A DNA stretch of 16,648 bases from Pseudomonadota bacterium (lineage in GTDB: Bacteria > Pseudomonadota > Alphaproteobacteria > Rhizobiales > Hyphomicrobiaceae): NCBI GenBank assembly GCA_023430845.1, contig JAEYYJ010000210.1, forward strand, positions 1-16,648, read 5' to 3'. Position 1 is the first letter of the stretch, and the number at the start of each line of letters is the position of its first letter. Below are positions 1 through 6,130 of the stretch, piece after piece. A program made the translations under genes and the position numbers. The notes beneath the pieces are model-generated. The model saw nothing but the letters and a program-made list of their open reading frames with translations, was not told where the DNA came from and searched no databases.

Positions 1-2
1 GT

Positions 3-332
3 CAAGTCGTCGGTGTAGTGGTAGCAAAACTCAATGCGCTGGCCGTCGCGCGCGCAGGGGGCGACATCCCGCAGAATGTGAACTTCGCGATCAAGTCCAC
101 TGAAGCTATTTCCTTCATGGAAGCGAACGGCATCACGCCGGCACCAGCCAATGCCGGTGCAGCGCGTCTCAGCGGCCCCGATCTCGCAGAGCGGCTCAGG
201 GACGGCGCCGTGCTCATCATGTGCTCGGGGCCCGCAAACGCCAAAGCCCGGCGAGCTGAGGGGGAGAGCTCACCGGGCCGGGCTGAGAGGAATACCCATC
301 CGACGGGGGGCGGCGGGCATTCACACTCTTAA
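3..332 (+). CDS. Trypsin-like serine protease, C-terminal part (5' end outside window)
   Basis: The frame is open from the first complete codon at position 3 to the TAA at 330-332, so only the last 109 residues are present. The segment starts QVVGVVVAKL and continues with GDIPQNVNFAIK and then a region ending VLIMC. This is the last beta strands of a chymotrypsin-fold (trypsin_2/HtrA-like) domain; the conserved 'PQNVNFAI' strand follows the catalytic Ser loop, which lies upstream of the window. Such proteins are periplasmic or exported proteases, often with extra N-terminal repeats. Relatives usually end soon after the 'VLIxC' strand. Here about 36 further residues rich in Ala, Arg, Gly and His follow, ending HSHS. 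This low-complexity tail overlaps a strong inverted repeat (245-284), so it may reflect loss of the original stop codon. Family assignment is fairly sure; substrate is unknown. Confidence 0.75.
   Translation, partial: QVVGVVVAKLNALAVARAGGDIPQNVNFAIKSTEAISFMEANGITPAPANAGAARLSGPDLAERLRDGAVLIMCSGPANAKARRAEGESSPGRAERNTHPTGGGGHSHS
245..284. repeat. Inverted repeat (hairpin) inside the protease 3' end
   Basis: AGCCCGGC (245-252) pairs with GCCGGGCT (277-284). The inner arm GAGCT (253-257) pairs with AGCTC (267-271), leaving a 5-base bulge at 272-276. The stem is strong but no T-run follows. It lies about 45 bases before the stop codon, where a terminator or mRNA-stabilising hairpin would normally lie just after one. 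This fits the idea that the protease reading frame has been extended into former 3' untranslated sequence. Confidence 0.4.
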
Positions 333-379
333 ACAACGGGGGGCGCTCAGGGTTTCCGTCGCTTCCGAATATTTTATTC

Positions 380-574
380 TTAACCGCGATCGCGCGGGTC
401 GGGCTCTGGTGCGTTCATCGTCCCGCGCACCTTCGAGCTGACGTCATTCGATATGGTATCGAGTATCGTGCTGAGCTCATGAATAAGGCGCTCGGCATCG
501 CCCCAGCGCTCATCCTTCATCGCGGACGCGACGGCGCTCATCTTATCCATGGCCTCGTGTGCTTGCTTCAGCAT
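380..574 (-). CDS. Small helical hypothetical protein (64 aa), uncertain
   Basis: The reading frame from ATG at 574 gives MLKQAHEAMDKMSAVASAM..., a polar, mostly helical 64-residue product ending in a Pro/Asp-rich tail. I do not recognise a family. The frame stays open further upstream (to 703), but that stretch looks non-coding. No good ribosome binding site precedes the ATG. An upstream frame on the same strand ends with a TGA at 570-568, so stop and start overlap closely (ATGCTGA). This could mean translational coupling, or that the two pieces were once one gene now split by a frameshift. Codon use is less GC-biased than in the transporter genes. It could also be chance. Confidence 0.35.
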   Translation of the reverse strand: MLKQAHEAMDKMSAVASAMKDERWGDAERLIHELSTILDTISNDVSSKVRGTMNAPEPDPRDRG

Positions 575-759
575 GGATGCAGGCTCGTTTCCGCTTCGCT
601 TGCCAAAGCAACGTCCGCGATATTGCACCGGTTCCAGCGCGAACGGATCTCCTCGGCCGCGGAGCACATGTTCGCGCCACGCTGCTGCCCCACAAACGCC
701 CAATGAATCAGTTGAAGTGACTTCACTCGGGCAGTTAAGCCATCAAGCTTCCCGGATAT
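568..759 (-). pseudogene. Open segment with protein-like composition, possible 5' part of a frameshifted gene
   Basis: On the minus strand the frame 759-568 is open for 63 codons after a TGA. It encodes a plausible helical sequence (SGKLDGLTARVKSLQL, then MCSAAEEIRSRW from an ATG at 669) and stops within the first codons of the 380-574 frame. No convincing start with a Shine-Dalgarno sequence is seen (candidates are GTG 726 and ATG 669). Joining the two frames would give one helical protein of about 125 residues. This 360-base stretch (575-934) holds no other gene that I can support, only this segment and the hairpin at 764-792. Confidence 0.25.
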
Positions 760-763
760 TCAG

Positions 764-792
764 GAACCCTGGGCTATGACGGCCCAGGGTTC
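764..792. terminator. Perfect 11-bp stem-loop, possible terminator
   Basis: GAACCCTGGGC (764-774) and GCCCAGGGTTC (782-792) form a perfect 11-bp stem with a 7-base loop. There is no clear T-run on either side, so it may be a Rho-independent terminator lacking its tract, a bidirectional barrier, or a protein-binding palindrome. It lies just upstream of the weak minus-strand frames at 568-759. Confidence 0.35.
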
Positions 793-934
793 TGTTGGTT
801 CGGATGCCTGCGCAGCCAAAGCCGCGCACGTCACACGATCCCGCGCAGATCCCTGCGGGACAAACGCCTCCATCGATCGGCGGGAGTTCGTGTCGCCGCC
901 GACTTCAAGTCCCAGCTTCCAGCCGAAGCTCAGT

Positions 935-1222
935 TCACCAGTGCGCTGCGATGGCTTGGCCGACGCTGCTCAACATGACCACCACTAAACCCGCCAGCAG
1001 CGCCTGGCTCCATGCGGCCCGGTTGTGCATGAGTTGCGCCTGCCGCACCGGAACTGCCACTGTCAAAACTGGTGCTGGTCGCGGCGCGACAGCTTCGCGC
1101 GCTTCCTCCGCGCTCACCACACGCAATGGCGGCCACCGCGTCTCCCGGCTCACGCGCGCACTGCGCACCAGCGCCTCATTACCCCCAACCACGCGAAACT
1201 GCCGACGCTTTTCCCCCGTCAT
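935..1222 (-). CDS. Hypothetical tail-anchored-like small membrane protein (95 aa)
   Basis: From ATG 1222 the frame gives 95 residues. The first 65 or so are basic and Ala/Arg/Pro-rich; a single hydrophobic segment near the C-terminus (about residues 74-92, ALLAGLVVVMLSSVGQAIA) follows, ending AAHW. The start was chosen because GGAG lies 6 bases before this ATG; the frame also has an ATG at 1243 and a TTG at 1246 without such a site. The layout suggests a short inner-membrane protein with a cytoplasmic N-terminal part, but no family is recognised. It stands alone between stretches with no clear gene. Coding status rests on length, ribosome binding site and the membrane segment only. Confidence 0.4.
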   Translation of the reverse strand: MTGEKRRQFRVVGGNEALVRSARVSRETRWPPLRVVSAEEAREAVAPRPAPVLTVAVPVRQAQLMHNRAAWSQALLAGLVVVMLSSVGQAIAAHW

Positions 1223-1246
1223 GCCTCGCTCCACCCCCGCCATCAA

Positions 1247-1681
1247 GCTGATATGTTAGGGCGAAACACGACATCGTCAGCGCGCTGATTTGAGATTTCC
1301 ACAAGAACGACTGCGAGTGAGACCCGCAGGCCGCAGCGGTGTCCATGCCGTGTAAGAAAAGATGATCGGCGAGTTGGGCGTCGGTAGTGTGGCCTGCACG
1401 TAGCAGGATTGCGTCATCGCGAAAGTCGCGCGGCGTTGCACGTCACGTCACTCGGTGCGCGCACGACCGATGCTTCAACGGACACCATGCTCGCCCATCA
1501 CTTTTTCGTAAATTTAGATTGCAGATAAGAACCAAGTCATTGCCAGACCCGCGCTTTTGGTGCGACGCAGCAGAAGTCGCGCATCGCAAGTCTCTGATTT
1601 TTCGCCTTATGGTCGCATTGAGGACTTCTGCTGCTGATAGACGAAGAACAAGCAGCGCGTGTGCACTGCACGCGAACCGGG
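1247..1681. other. Non-coding stretch with a 12-bp inverted repeat
   Basis: No convincing gene is seen on either strand. The frames present are Arg/Cys/His-rich and lack ribosome binding sites. The one clear structure is a perfect inverted repeat, GCAGCAGAAGTC at 1567-1578 and its complement at 1623-1634, separated by 44 bases that include a short T-run. GC content drops around 1500-1530. Confidence 0.5.
1567..1634. repeat. 12-bp perfect inverted repeat with 44-base spacer
   Basis: The left arm GCAGCAGAAGTC (1567-1578) is exactly complementary to the right arm GACTTCTGCTGC (1623-1634). In RNA this would be a long stem-loop; as DNA it could be a pair of operator half-sites. It lies just upstream of the probable promoter of the receiver gene at 1751. 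Confidence 0.5.
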
Positions 1682-1710
1682 TTGACGTCAGGCAGCAGGG
1701 CCACGCTAAC
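1682..1710 (+). promoter_or_regulatory. Putative housekeeping promoter of the receiver gene
   Basis: TTGACG (1682-1687) and GCTAAC (1705-1710) are separated by 17 bases. They resemble alphaproteobacterial sigma-70 promoters with a strong -35 and a GC-leading -10. The -35 lies within the 8-bp palindrome TGACGTCA (1683-1690), and TTGACGTC occurs again at 1712-1719, 30 bases away. The -10 is imperfect, so this is tentative. Confidence 0.3.
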
Positions 1711-1750
1711 ATTGACGTCGAACGCGGCGGCATCGAACAGGGGTACTGTG

Positions 1751-2110
1751 ATGATGATGCGTTTAAAAGGTCAGTCCATACTCGTCGTCGAGCACGAGCC
1801 CACCATTGCGCGTGAGCTTATGAGCGAATTCACACAAGCGGGCGCCAAGGTCTTCGCGGCGGAGCAGCTCCGCGACGCACTTTATCTGGCGGAGTATCCG
1901 GCGCTGGCAGCGGCCGTGATCAATCTCCGTCTCGGAAGCGATACGACGGCGGCCGTCTGCCGGCGGCTCGAGGATCTCGGGATCCCCTTCATGTTTTATA
2001 CGAAGTTTGATCCCACCGAAGCCTCTGCGATCTGGCCGAACGCGCCGGTGCTGACAAAGCAGTGCGGCAGTGCCGAGGTCGCTGAAACCGTCGCGCGCCT
2101 CCTGCACTGA
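1751..2110 (+). CDS. Single-domain response-regulator-like protein with degenerate receiver
   Basis: The 119-residue product is one CheY-like receiver domain with no output domain. Start: ATG 1751 is 7 bases after AGGGG (1739-1743); a GTG at 1748 and further ATGs at 1754 and 1757 are alternatives. Beta1 reads SILVVEHEP (9-17), where the usual acidic pair is Glu14-His15. Beta3 reads AAAVINLRLG, so Asn58 stands where the phosphorylated Asp is expected. The switch Thr84 (FMFYTKF) and the conserved Lys103 (VLTKQ) are kept. The overall sequence matches the short stand-alone receivers common in Rhizobiales. Without the Asp it cannot be phosphorylated in the usual way, so it may act as a constitutively 'on' or 'off' partner-binding domain. 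No histidine kinase is adjacent. Receiver fold is sure; function unknown. Confidence 0.85.
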   Translation: MMMRLKGQSILVVEHEPTIARELMSEFTQAGAKVFAAEQLRDALYLAEYPALAAAVINLRLGSDTTAAVCRRLEDLGIPFMFYTKFDPTEASAIWPNAPVLTKQCGSAEVAETVARLLH

Positions 2111-2201
2111 GGATTTCTTTGCGCACATCGGATGGCGCGCGTCGCGACGCCATCCTGAGCGTTCGCCAACATCAAAGCTCGTATTTTTCGGGTCGACGGC
2201 A

Positions 2202-2226
2202 GGAACAAAGCTGTCGTTGGCTCGTT
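2202..2226 (+). promoter_or_regulatory. EcfG (general stress sigma factor) type promoter
   Basis: GGAAC at 2202-2206 and CGTT at 2223-2226 are separated by exactly 16 bases, matching the alphaproteobacterial sigma-EcfG consensus GGAAC-N16/17-CGTT. Transcription would start around 2232-2235, about 45 bases ahead of the ATG at 2280. This points to control of the downstream exported protein by the general stress response (PhyR-NepR-EcfG). Confidence 0.6.
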
Positions 2227-2279
2227 ACATAGATGCGCATGCATGCGCGTTCACTGAAACACCCGAACCGGAGAACCTA

Positions 2280-2531
2280 ATGCGCGGACTATTTGCTGCT
2301 CTTGCCCTGACTGCGTTCGTCGCGAGCCCGGCCCTGGCCGATCGCCCCGTGACCGAAGAAGAGCGCGCCAAACTGGTCGCGTTGCTTGACGCAGAAGGCT
2401 GCACCGGCGGCGAGATGGAATTCGACGACAACAAATTCGAGGTCGACAATGCGCGCTGCGCCGACGGCCGCGACTGGGACTTCGAGTTCGATCGCAACTT
2501 CAAGCTAATCAAAAAAGAGCAAGACGATTGA
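2280..2531 (+). CDS. Secreted PepSY-like domain protein
   Basis: The protein has 83 residues. Start ATG 2280 follows GGAGA with suitable spacing. Residues 1-20 form a Sec signal peptide (hydrophobic core LFAALALTAFVA, cleavage after ALA). The mature part (VTEEERAKLVALLDAEGCTGGEMEFDDNKFEVDNARCADG) has the helix-then-beta-hairpin pattern of a single PepSY/YpeB-like domain, ending WDFEFDRNFKLIKK. Cys41 and Cys60 could form a disulfide in the periplasm. Such small alphaproteobacterial PepSY proteins are usually of unknown role; a protease-inhibiting or envelope function has been suggested for the domain in general. It is probably transcribed from the EcfG-type promoter upstream and is convergent with the next gene, with only 28 bases between the stop codons. 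Confidence 0.8.
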   Translation: MRGLFAALALTAFVASPALADRPVTEEERAKLVALLDAEGCTGGEMEFDDNKFEVDNARCADGRDWDFEFDRNFKLIKKEQDD

Positions 2532-2559
2532 GTTTGCGGGCTTTCTGCCGGCGCCATGC

Positions 2560-3669
2560 TCAGCGCCAGACCTGCCAACGCCCGTCACGCCACGTGTGCG
2601 GCACATAGGACGGCACCACGGCATCACCCTTCGCGTCGAAGCGCACTGCGCCGAGGCGCGTTGGGTACGCGCGCTCCCTGAAAGCCGCACTGACGCGTTC
2701 CGACGCCCGATCTCCGGCCTCGATGATCGCGGCTGCCCAAACTTCGAGTGCCGCTCCCGCCAGCTCGCGGCTGACATCCTCTATTGAATGCTCGCGCCCG
2801 TCTGCAATCAGACCCGGCCACGGCAGCATGACGAGAAACGCATCGACGGCAGCCAGTAGCCGCTGCGGTGGCGCTTCCGCGCCGAGGACGTCGGTGCCGA
2901 TGGCTGTCGTTATGCGCGTCCCGGCACGGTTCGCCTGATCGAGCATCATCGACGCCTCGAAGGGCTGGCCTGGAAATACGACAAGATCAGCCCGTACCTC
3001 TCCAAGCTCGGCAATGAGCTCCGTGAAGTCCTTCATGCCCGAGGTGTAGTGCGCAACGAGGACTGGCGGCATTTTTGCCGCCACCGCGCTTCCGCGAATT
3101 TCCTCCGCCATGCCCCGCCCCTGGAGACTGCGATCATGCACGATCGCTAGCCGCGCGGTGGGAAACGCGTCTGCGATCAGAGCCGCGATGCTGTCAGCCT
3201 GCCGGTCATCGCGCCCCGCGAGACGATGGATGCCCCGCCGACCATTGGGGGCCGTGAGACGCGGATGGCGCGGTCCCGTTGCAATCATGAGGATACCGGC
3301 CGCAGCATACGTCTCGGCCGCCCGGATCGCTCCACTCGGACAAACGTGCCCGATAACGACATCGACGCCCAGTGCGACAGCGCGCGCCGCGATCGCGGCG
3401 GCTTCGTCGCTCTCACACACGTCGTTCTCGTGGACGACACGTAACCGGCGGCCGAGCAATCCGCCCTGCTGGTTGAGACTGCCAGCCACGCCTTCCACGC
3501 CCTCGCCCACCGGACGCGGCGCGATGCGATTACTCCTGCCATCGGGCTCGGGCATCCGGCTCGAATCGACGGCCATGATCACGAGCTCGCCATCCGCCAT
3601 CTGCGCCATTGCGGGCGCGGCAAGCTGCAGAATGAGCAATGCCGGCGCGCACATGAGCCATCGCGGCAT
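2560..3669 (-). CDS. Second periplasmic substrate-binding protein of the Liv/HAAT type, divergent
   Basis: The 369-residue product is a type-1 periplasmic-binding-fold protein (Peripla_BP_6, as in LivJ/LivK). Residues 1-22 are a signal peptide ending AMA before QMADGE. Motifs of the family include LNQQGGLLGRRLRVVHENDVCESDEAA, VVIGHVCPSGAIRAAETYAAAGILMI and the C-terminal FDAKGDAVVPSYVPHTW, which parallels FDKKGDVTEPDYTMYTW of the neighbouring LivK. It is clearly homologous to LivK but far diverged, with a shortened N-terminal strand region and extra Cys residues. Start ATG 3669 was chosen for the signal peptide; no strong ribosome binding site precedes it. It sits only 68 bases after livK but behind that gene's terminator, so it is probably made at a lower level by read-through. 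It may supply a different ligand to the same permease. Ligand unknown. Confidence 0.82.
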   Translation of the reverse strand: MPRWLMCAPALLILQLAAPAMAQMADGELVIMAVDSSRMPEPDGRSNRIAPRPVGEGVEGVAGSLNQQGGLLGRRLRVVHENDVCESDEAAAIAARAVALGVDVVIGHVCPSGAIRAAETYAAAGILMIATGPRHPRLTAPNGRRGIHRLAGRDDRQADSIAALIADAFPTARLAIVHDRSLQGRGMAEEIRGSAVAAKMPPVLVAHYTSGMKDFTELIAELGEVRADLVVFPGQPFEASMMLDQANRAGTRITTAIGTDVLGAEAPPQRLLAAVDAFLVMLPWPGLIADGREHSIEDVSRELAGAALEVWAAAIIEAGDRASERVSAAFRERAYPTRLGAVRFDAKGDAVVPSYVPHTWRDGRWQVWR

Positions 3670-3703
3670 CACAAAACCAAAAGGCAGCCGCGCGGGCTGC
3701 CTT
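3670..3703 (-). terminator. Rho-independent terminator of livK
   Basis: Reading the minus strand, AAGGCAGCC (3703-3695) and GGCTGCCTT (3689-3681) form a 9-bp GC-rich stem with a 5-base loop, followed by a T-rich tract TTTTGGTTTTG. It lies 35 bases past the livK stop codon and directly abuts the start of the next binding-protein gene, so it probably makes livK mRNA abundant and the downstream gene weakly expressed. Confidence 0.85.
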
Positions 3704-3737
3704 CCGGTCGACATTGAGAATGGCAGCACGCTGCTGC

Positions 3738-4853
3738 TCAATCCTGCACGTAGGTGATCTTGTCACCCTCAACTTTCTTCCACGTGTACATCGTGTAGTC
3801 GGGCTCCGTAACGTCGCCCTTCTTGTCGAAGGCGCGCGCGCCGAGAACCGTCGAGAACGGTTTGCCGGAGCGGATCGTCTCGGCGATCTTCTTGGGATCG
3901 TTCGACTTCGCCTGATTGGCCGCGTCGACGATGACCTGCACCGTCGCATATGCATAGAGCGTGTAGGCCTCGGGCTTGAAGTTGGCGGCGAGGAACTTCT
4001 TCACGACCTCGGCGGCCTCCGGCCGACGCTGCGGATCGGGCGCGAACGTCATGAGCGTGCCTTCGACGCCGGGGCCACCGATGGCGGCGAACTCGTCGGT
4101 TGCGATGCCATCACCGGACATCAACGGCGCCTTCACGCCCTGGTCGCGCATCTGGCGCACGATCAGCCCGCCTTCGGTGTGCAGCCCGCCCCAGTACACG
4201 ACGTCGGCACCCGACACCTTGATCTTCGAGACGAGCGCGGCGAAGTCCTTCTCACCGAGGTTGACGCCCTCATAGAGCACCTCCTTGAGACCGCCGGCAT
4301 TCATTGCCTTCTTGGTCTCGTCCGCGAGGCCTTTGCCGTAAGTCGTCTTGTCGTGAATGATGGCAACCTTCTTGCCCTTGAATTTGTCGATCAGATGCTT
4401 GCCGGCGACCTCGCCCTGCTGGTCGTCACGACCGCACATGCGGAACGTGTTCCAGAGCTTGCGCTCGGTGAGACGCGGATTGGTCGAACCCGGGGAGAAC
4501 ATGAGGGCACCATTCTCCGCGTAGATCTCCGATGCGGGGATCGAGACGCCGGAGTTGAAGTGGCCGACGACAAGCTTCACGCCCTCGCCGATGAACTTGT
4601 TGGCGACAGAGACACCCTCCTTCGGATCGGCGCGATCATCTCCGAACACGAGTTCGAGCTTCTGGCCATTGATGCCACCCTTGGCATTGATGTCGGCGAC
4701 GGCCTGCTCGGCACCGCGCTTCAACTGGGCGCCGAAAGTGGCATTTGCACCCGTTAGGGGCCCCGCGAGGCCGATCTTCACCTGCGCGCTTGCCACACCG
4801 GTCATCGCGAGCAACGCCGCAACTGCTACTCCCGACCACATGAGCTTCTTCAT
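3738..4853 (-). CDS. livK: Branched-chain amino acid ABC transporter, periplasmic binding protein
   Basis: The 371-residue protein captures amino acids in the periplasm and delivers them to LivHM. Start ATG 4853 is 6 bases after GGGAGAG; the frame continues upstream without a start signal. Residues 1-23 are a signal peptide (MKKLMWSGVAVAALLAMTGVASA). The mature protein begins QVKIGLAGPLTGANATFGAQ, typical of LivJ/LivK, and has VVGHFNSGVSIPASEIYAENGALMFSPG, which forms part of the ligand pocket, plus YGKGLADETKK and the C-terminal FDKKGDVTEPDYTMYTWKKVEG. Length is normal for the family. Liv-type binding proteins vary widely in ligand, so leucine/isoleucine/valine is the default expectation, not proven. 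It is last in the order H-M-G-F-small protein-K and has its own 175-base leader, suggesting an extra promoter, and a strong terminator behind it. Confidence 0.92.
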   Translation of the reverse strand: MKKLMWSGVAVAALLAMTGVASAQVKIGLAGPLTGANATFGAQLKRGAEQAVADINAKGGINGQKLELVFGDDRADPKEGVSVANKFIGEGVKLVVGHFNSGVSIPASEIYAENGALMFSPGSTNPRLTERKLWNTFRMCGRDDQQGEVAGKHLIDKFKGKKVAIIHDKTTYGKGLADETKKAMNAGGLKEVLYEGVNLGEKDFAALVSKIKVSGADVVYWGGLHTEGGLIVRQMRDQGVKAPLMSGDGIATDEFAAIGGPGVEGTLMTFAPDPQRRPEAAEVVKKFLAANFKPEAYTLYAYATVQVIVDAANQAKSNDPKKIAETIRSGKPFSTVLGARAFDKKGDVTEPDYTMYTWKKVEGDKITYVQD

Positions 4854-4870
4854 GCAACGCTCTCCCTTAT

Positions 4871-4984
4871 AGCCAATTGGCTGCTGAAACTTGCGGATCG
4901 GAAACGGACGTCCCGCACCGGCGCACACAAAAGCCGCGCCCGTGGCGGCAGGATTCACCGAAAGTTGGGCAAAGTCACGCCCAA
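4871..4984 (-). promoter_or_regulatory. livK leader with two palindromes (possible operators)
   Basis: The 175-base gap before livK contains a perfect 12-bp palindrome AGCCAATTGGCT at 4871-4882, just ahead of the ribosome binding site (4860-4866), and an inverted repeat TTGGGC (4965-4970)/GCCCAA (4979-4984) with an 8-base spacer. Either could bind a dimeric regulator. No convincing -35/-10 pair was found, so an independent livK promoter is inferred from gap length only. Confidence 0.3.
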
Positions 4985-5028
4985 TCCACAGTCCCTTTCG
5001 GACCAAGGAGCAGGCGGCGCGCATCAGG

Positions 5029-5385
5029 CTAAATATCCGCGCGGCGCACCGTTTTTTCGGCCGTGCCCGGCACGAGCCAATCGTACTGCTCGCGCATCTG
5101 GCGCCGACGCGTCACGCGATAGCCGAGCACTGCCGCGGCAATGAGCACAACGAGATCAACCACATAACTGCGTGGCGCGATGAATGGCTCTTGGAAAAGC
5201 GCGTAGTGGATGAAGCGCACGGCGGCGGCGATCAGAAAGCCATAGACAATGAGCTGCCAGCGCGGCCGCCATGTCGTCGCGATCGCGCTCCCTGTGGCGT
5301 AGGCGGCCATTCCACCCATGATCACCGTAACCAGGAGAAATACCCAGTCGCCGTTCGGGCCTGCATCGTAGAGCCATTCCGGCAT
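5029..5385 (-). CDS. Small membrane protein of liv operons (DUF6867-like)
   Basis: The 118-residue protein has three predicted membrane segments: about residues 14-36 (WVFLLVTVIMGGMAAYATGSAI), 44-62 (QLIVYGFLIAAAVRFIHYAL) and 74-90 (YVVDLVVLIAAAVLGYR). Conserved-looking motifs include TWRPRWQLIVYG, RFIHYALF and a C-terminal RRRQMREQYDWL. Start ATG 5385 follows AGGGG closely. The pattern matches a small family (I recall it as DUF6867) repeatedly found between livF and livK in alphaproteobacteria. No activity is established. Its place inside the operon, 19 bases after livF, suggests it assists or regulates the LivHM permease. It is not an SBP or a known transporter subunit. Operon membership is sure; the family name is from memory. 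Confidence 0.72.
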   Translation of the reverse strand: MPEWLYDAGPNGDWVFLLVTVIMGGMAAYATGSAIATTWRPRWQLIVYGFLIAAAVRFIHYALFQEPFIAPRSYVVDLVVLIAAAVLGYRVTRRRQMREQYDWLVPGTAEKTVRRADI

Positions 5386-5404
5386 CTTGCCCCTGTGCCT
5401 CCAG

Positions 5405-6130
5405 TTAGTGCCGACCGCCTTCGAGGTAGGCCGCGCGAATGTCCGGCCGCTCCAGAAGCTCGGCCCCCGTTCCCTGCATGGTGATCAGGCCGTTGACCAT
5501 CACGTAGCCGCGGTCCGCGAGCTTCAGCGCATGATAGGCATTCTGCTCGACGAGAAAGACGGTCATGCCCTCGCGCTTGTTGAGCTCGCGTATGGCATCG
5601 AAGATCTGGCGCACGATGATCGGGGCGAGGCCCAGCGACGGCTCGTCGAGCATCAGAAGACGCGGCCGGCTCATGAGCGCGCGTGCGATCGCCAGCATCT
5701 GCTGCTCGCCACCCGAAAGCGTGCCCCCTCGCTGCGCGAGACGCTCGCGCAAGCGCGGAAAGAGATCCGTCACCCGCGCGAGATCCTCGTCGAAATGGCG
5801 GGCACGATCGATCTCGGCGCCCATCTGGAGGTTCTCGAGTACGGTCATGCGCGGAAAGATGCGCCGCCCCTCGGGTGATTGCGCAATGCGCAGACGCGCG
5901 ATCTCATGTGTTTCCAGCTTCGTGATATCGCGACCGTCGAAGGTGATCTTCCCCTCGCGCGCGCGCGGATTGCCGCAGATGGTCATCATGAGCGTCGACT
6001 TGCCGGCGCCGTTCGCACCGATCAGCGACACGATCTCGCCTTTGCGGATGTCGATGTCGACACCCTTCAGCGCCATGATGCTGCCGTAGAAGCTCTTGAC
6101 GCCGCTGACGCTGAGGAGGGGCGAGCTCAT
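5405..6130 (-). CDS. livF: Branched-chain amino acid ABC transporter ATP-binding protein LivF
   Basis: The 241-residue ATPase energises amino acid import with LivG on the cytoplasmic face of LivHM. Walker A is GANGAGKST (38-46), the Q-loop is around Gln84, the ABC signature is LSGGEQQ (138-144) and Walker B is LLMLDEPS (158-165), followed by LGLAP. After the second half comes VFLVEQNA, where LivF proteins carry Gln-Asn in place of the H-loop His pair; this is usual for the family. Length is normal. Start ATG 6130 has GGAGAG upstream and overlaps the livG stop as ATGA, which implies translational coupling. The next gene follows 19 bases after the stop. Confidence 0.95.
   Translation of the reverse strand: MSSPLLSVSGVKSFYGSIMALKGVDIDIRKGEIVSLIGANGAGKSTLMMTICGNPRAREGKITFDGRDITKLETHEIARLRIAQSPEGRRIFPRMTVLENLQMGAEIDRARHFDEDLARVTDLFPRLRERLAQRGGTLSGGEQQMLAIARALMSRPRLLMLDEPSLGLAPIIVRQIFDAIRELNKREGMTVFLVEQNAYHALKLADRGYVMVNGLITMQGTGAELLERPDIRAAYLEGGRH

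Noticed and set aside
795..1259. + strand frame of 154 codons
   Set aside because: No ribosome binding site, Arg/Thr/Ser-rich composition and overlap with a better-supported minus-strand frame.
3714..4757. Long + strand frame of 347 codons opposite livK
   Set aside because: It is antisense to a certain livK gene, lacks a ribosome binding site and is explained by the high-GC codon pattern.
4866..4872. TATAAG on the minus strand near livK as a -10 box
   Set aside because: It abuts the ribosome binding site, which would give almost no leader, and no -35 lies at a suitable distance.
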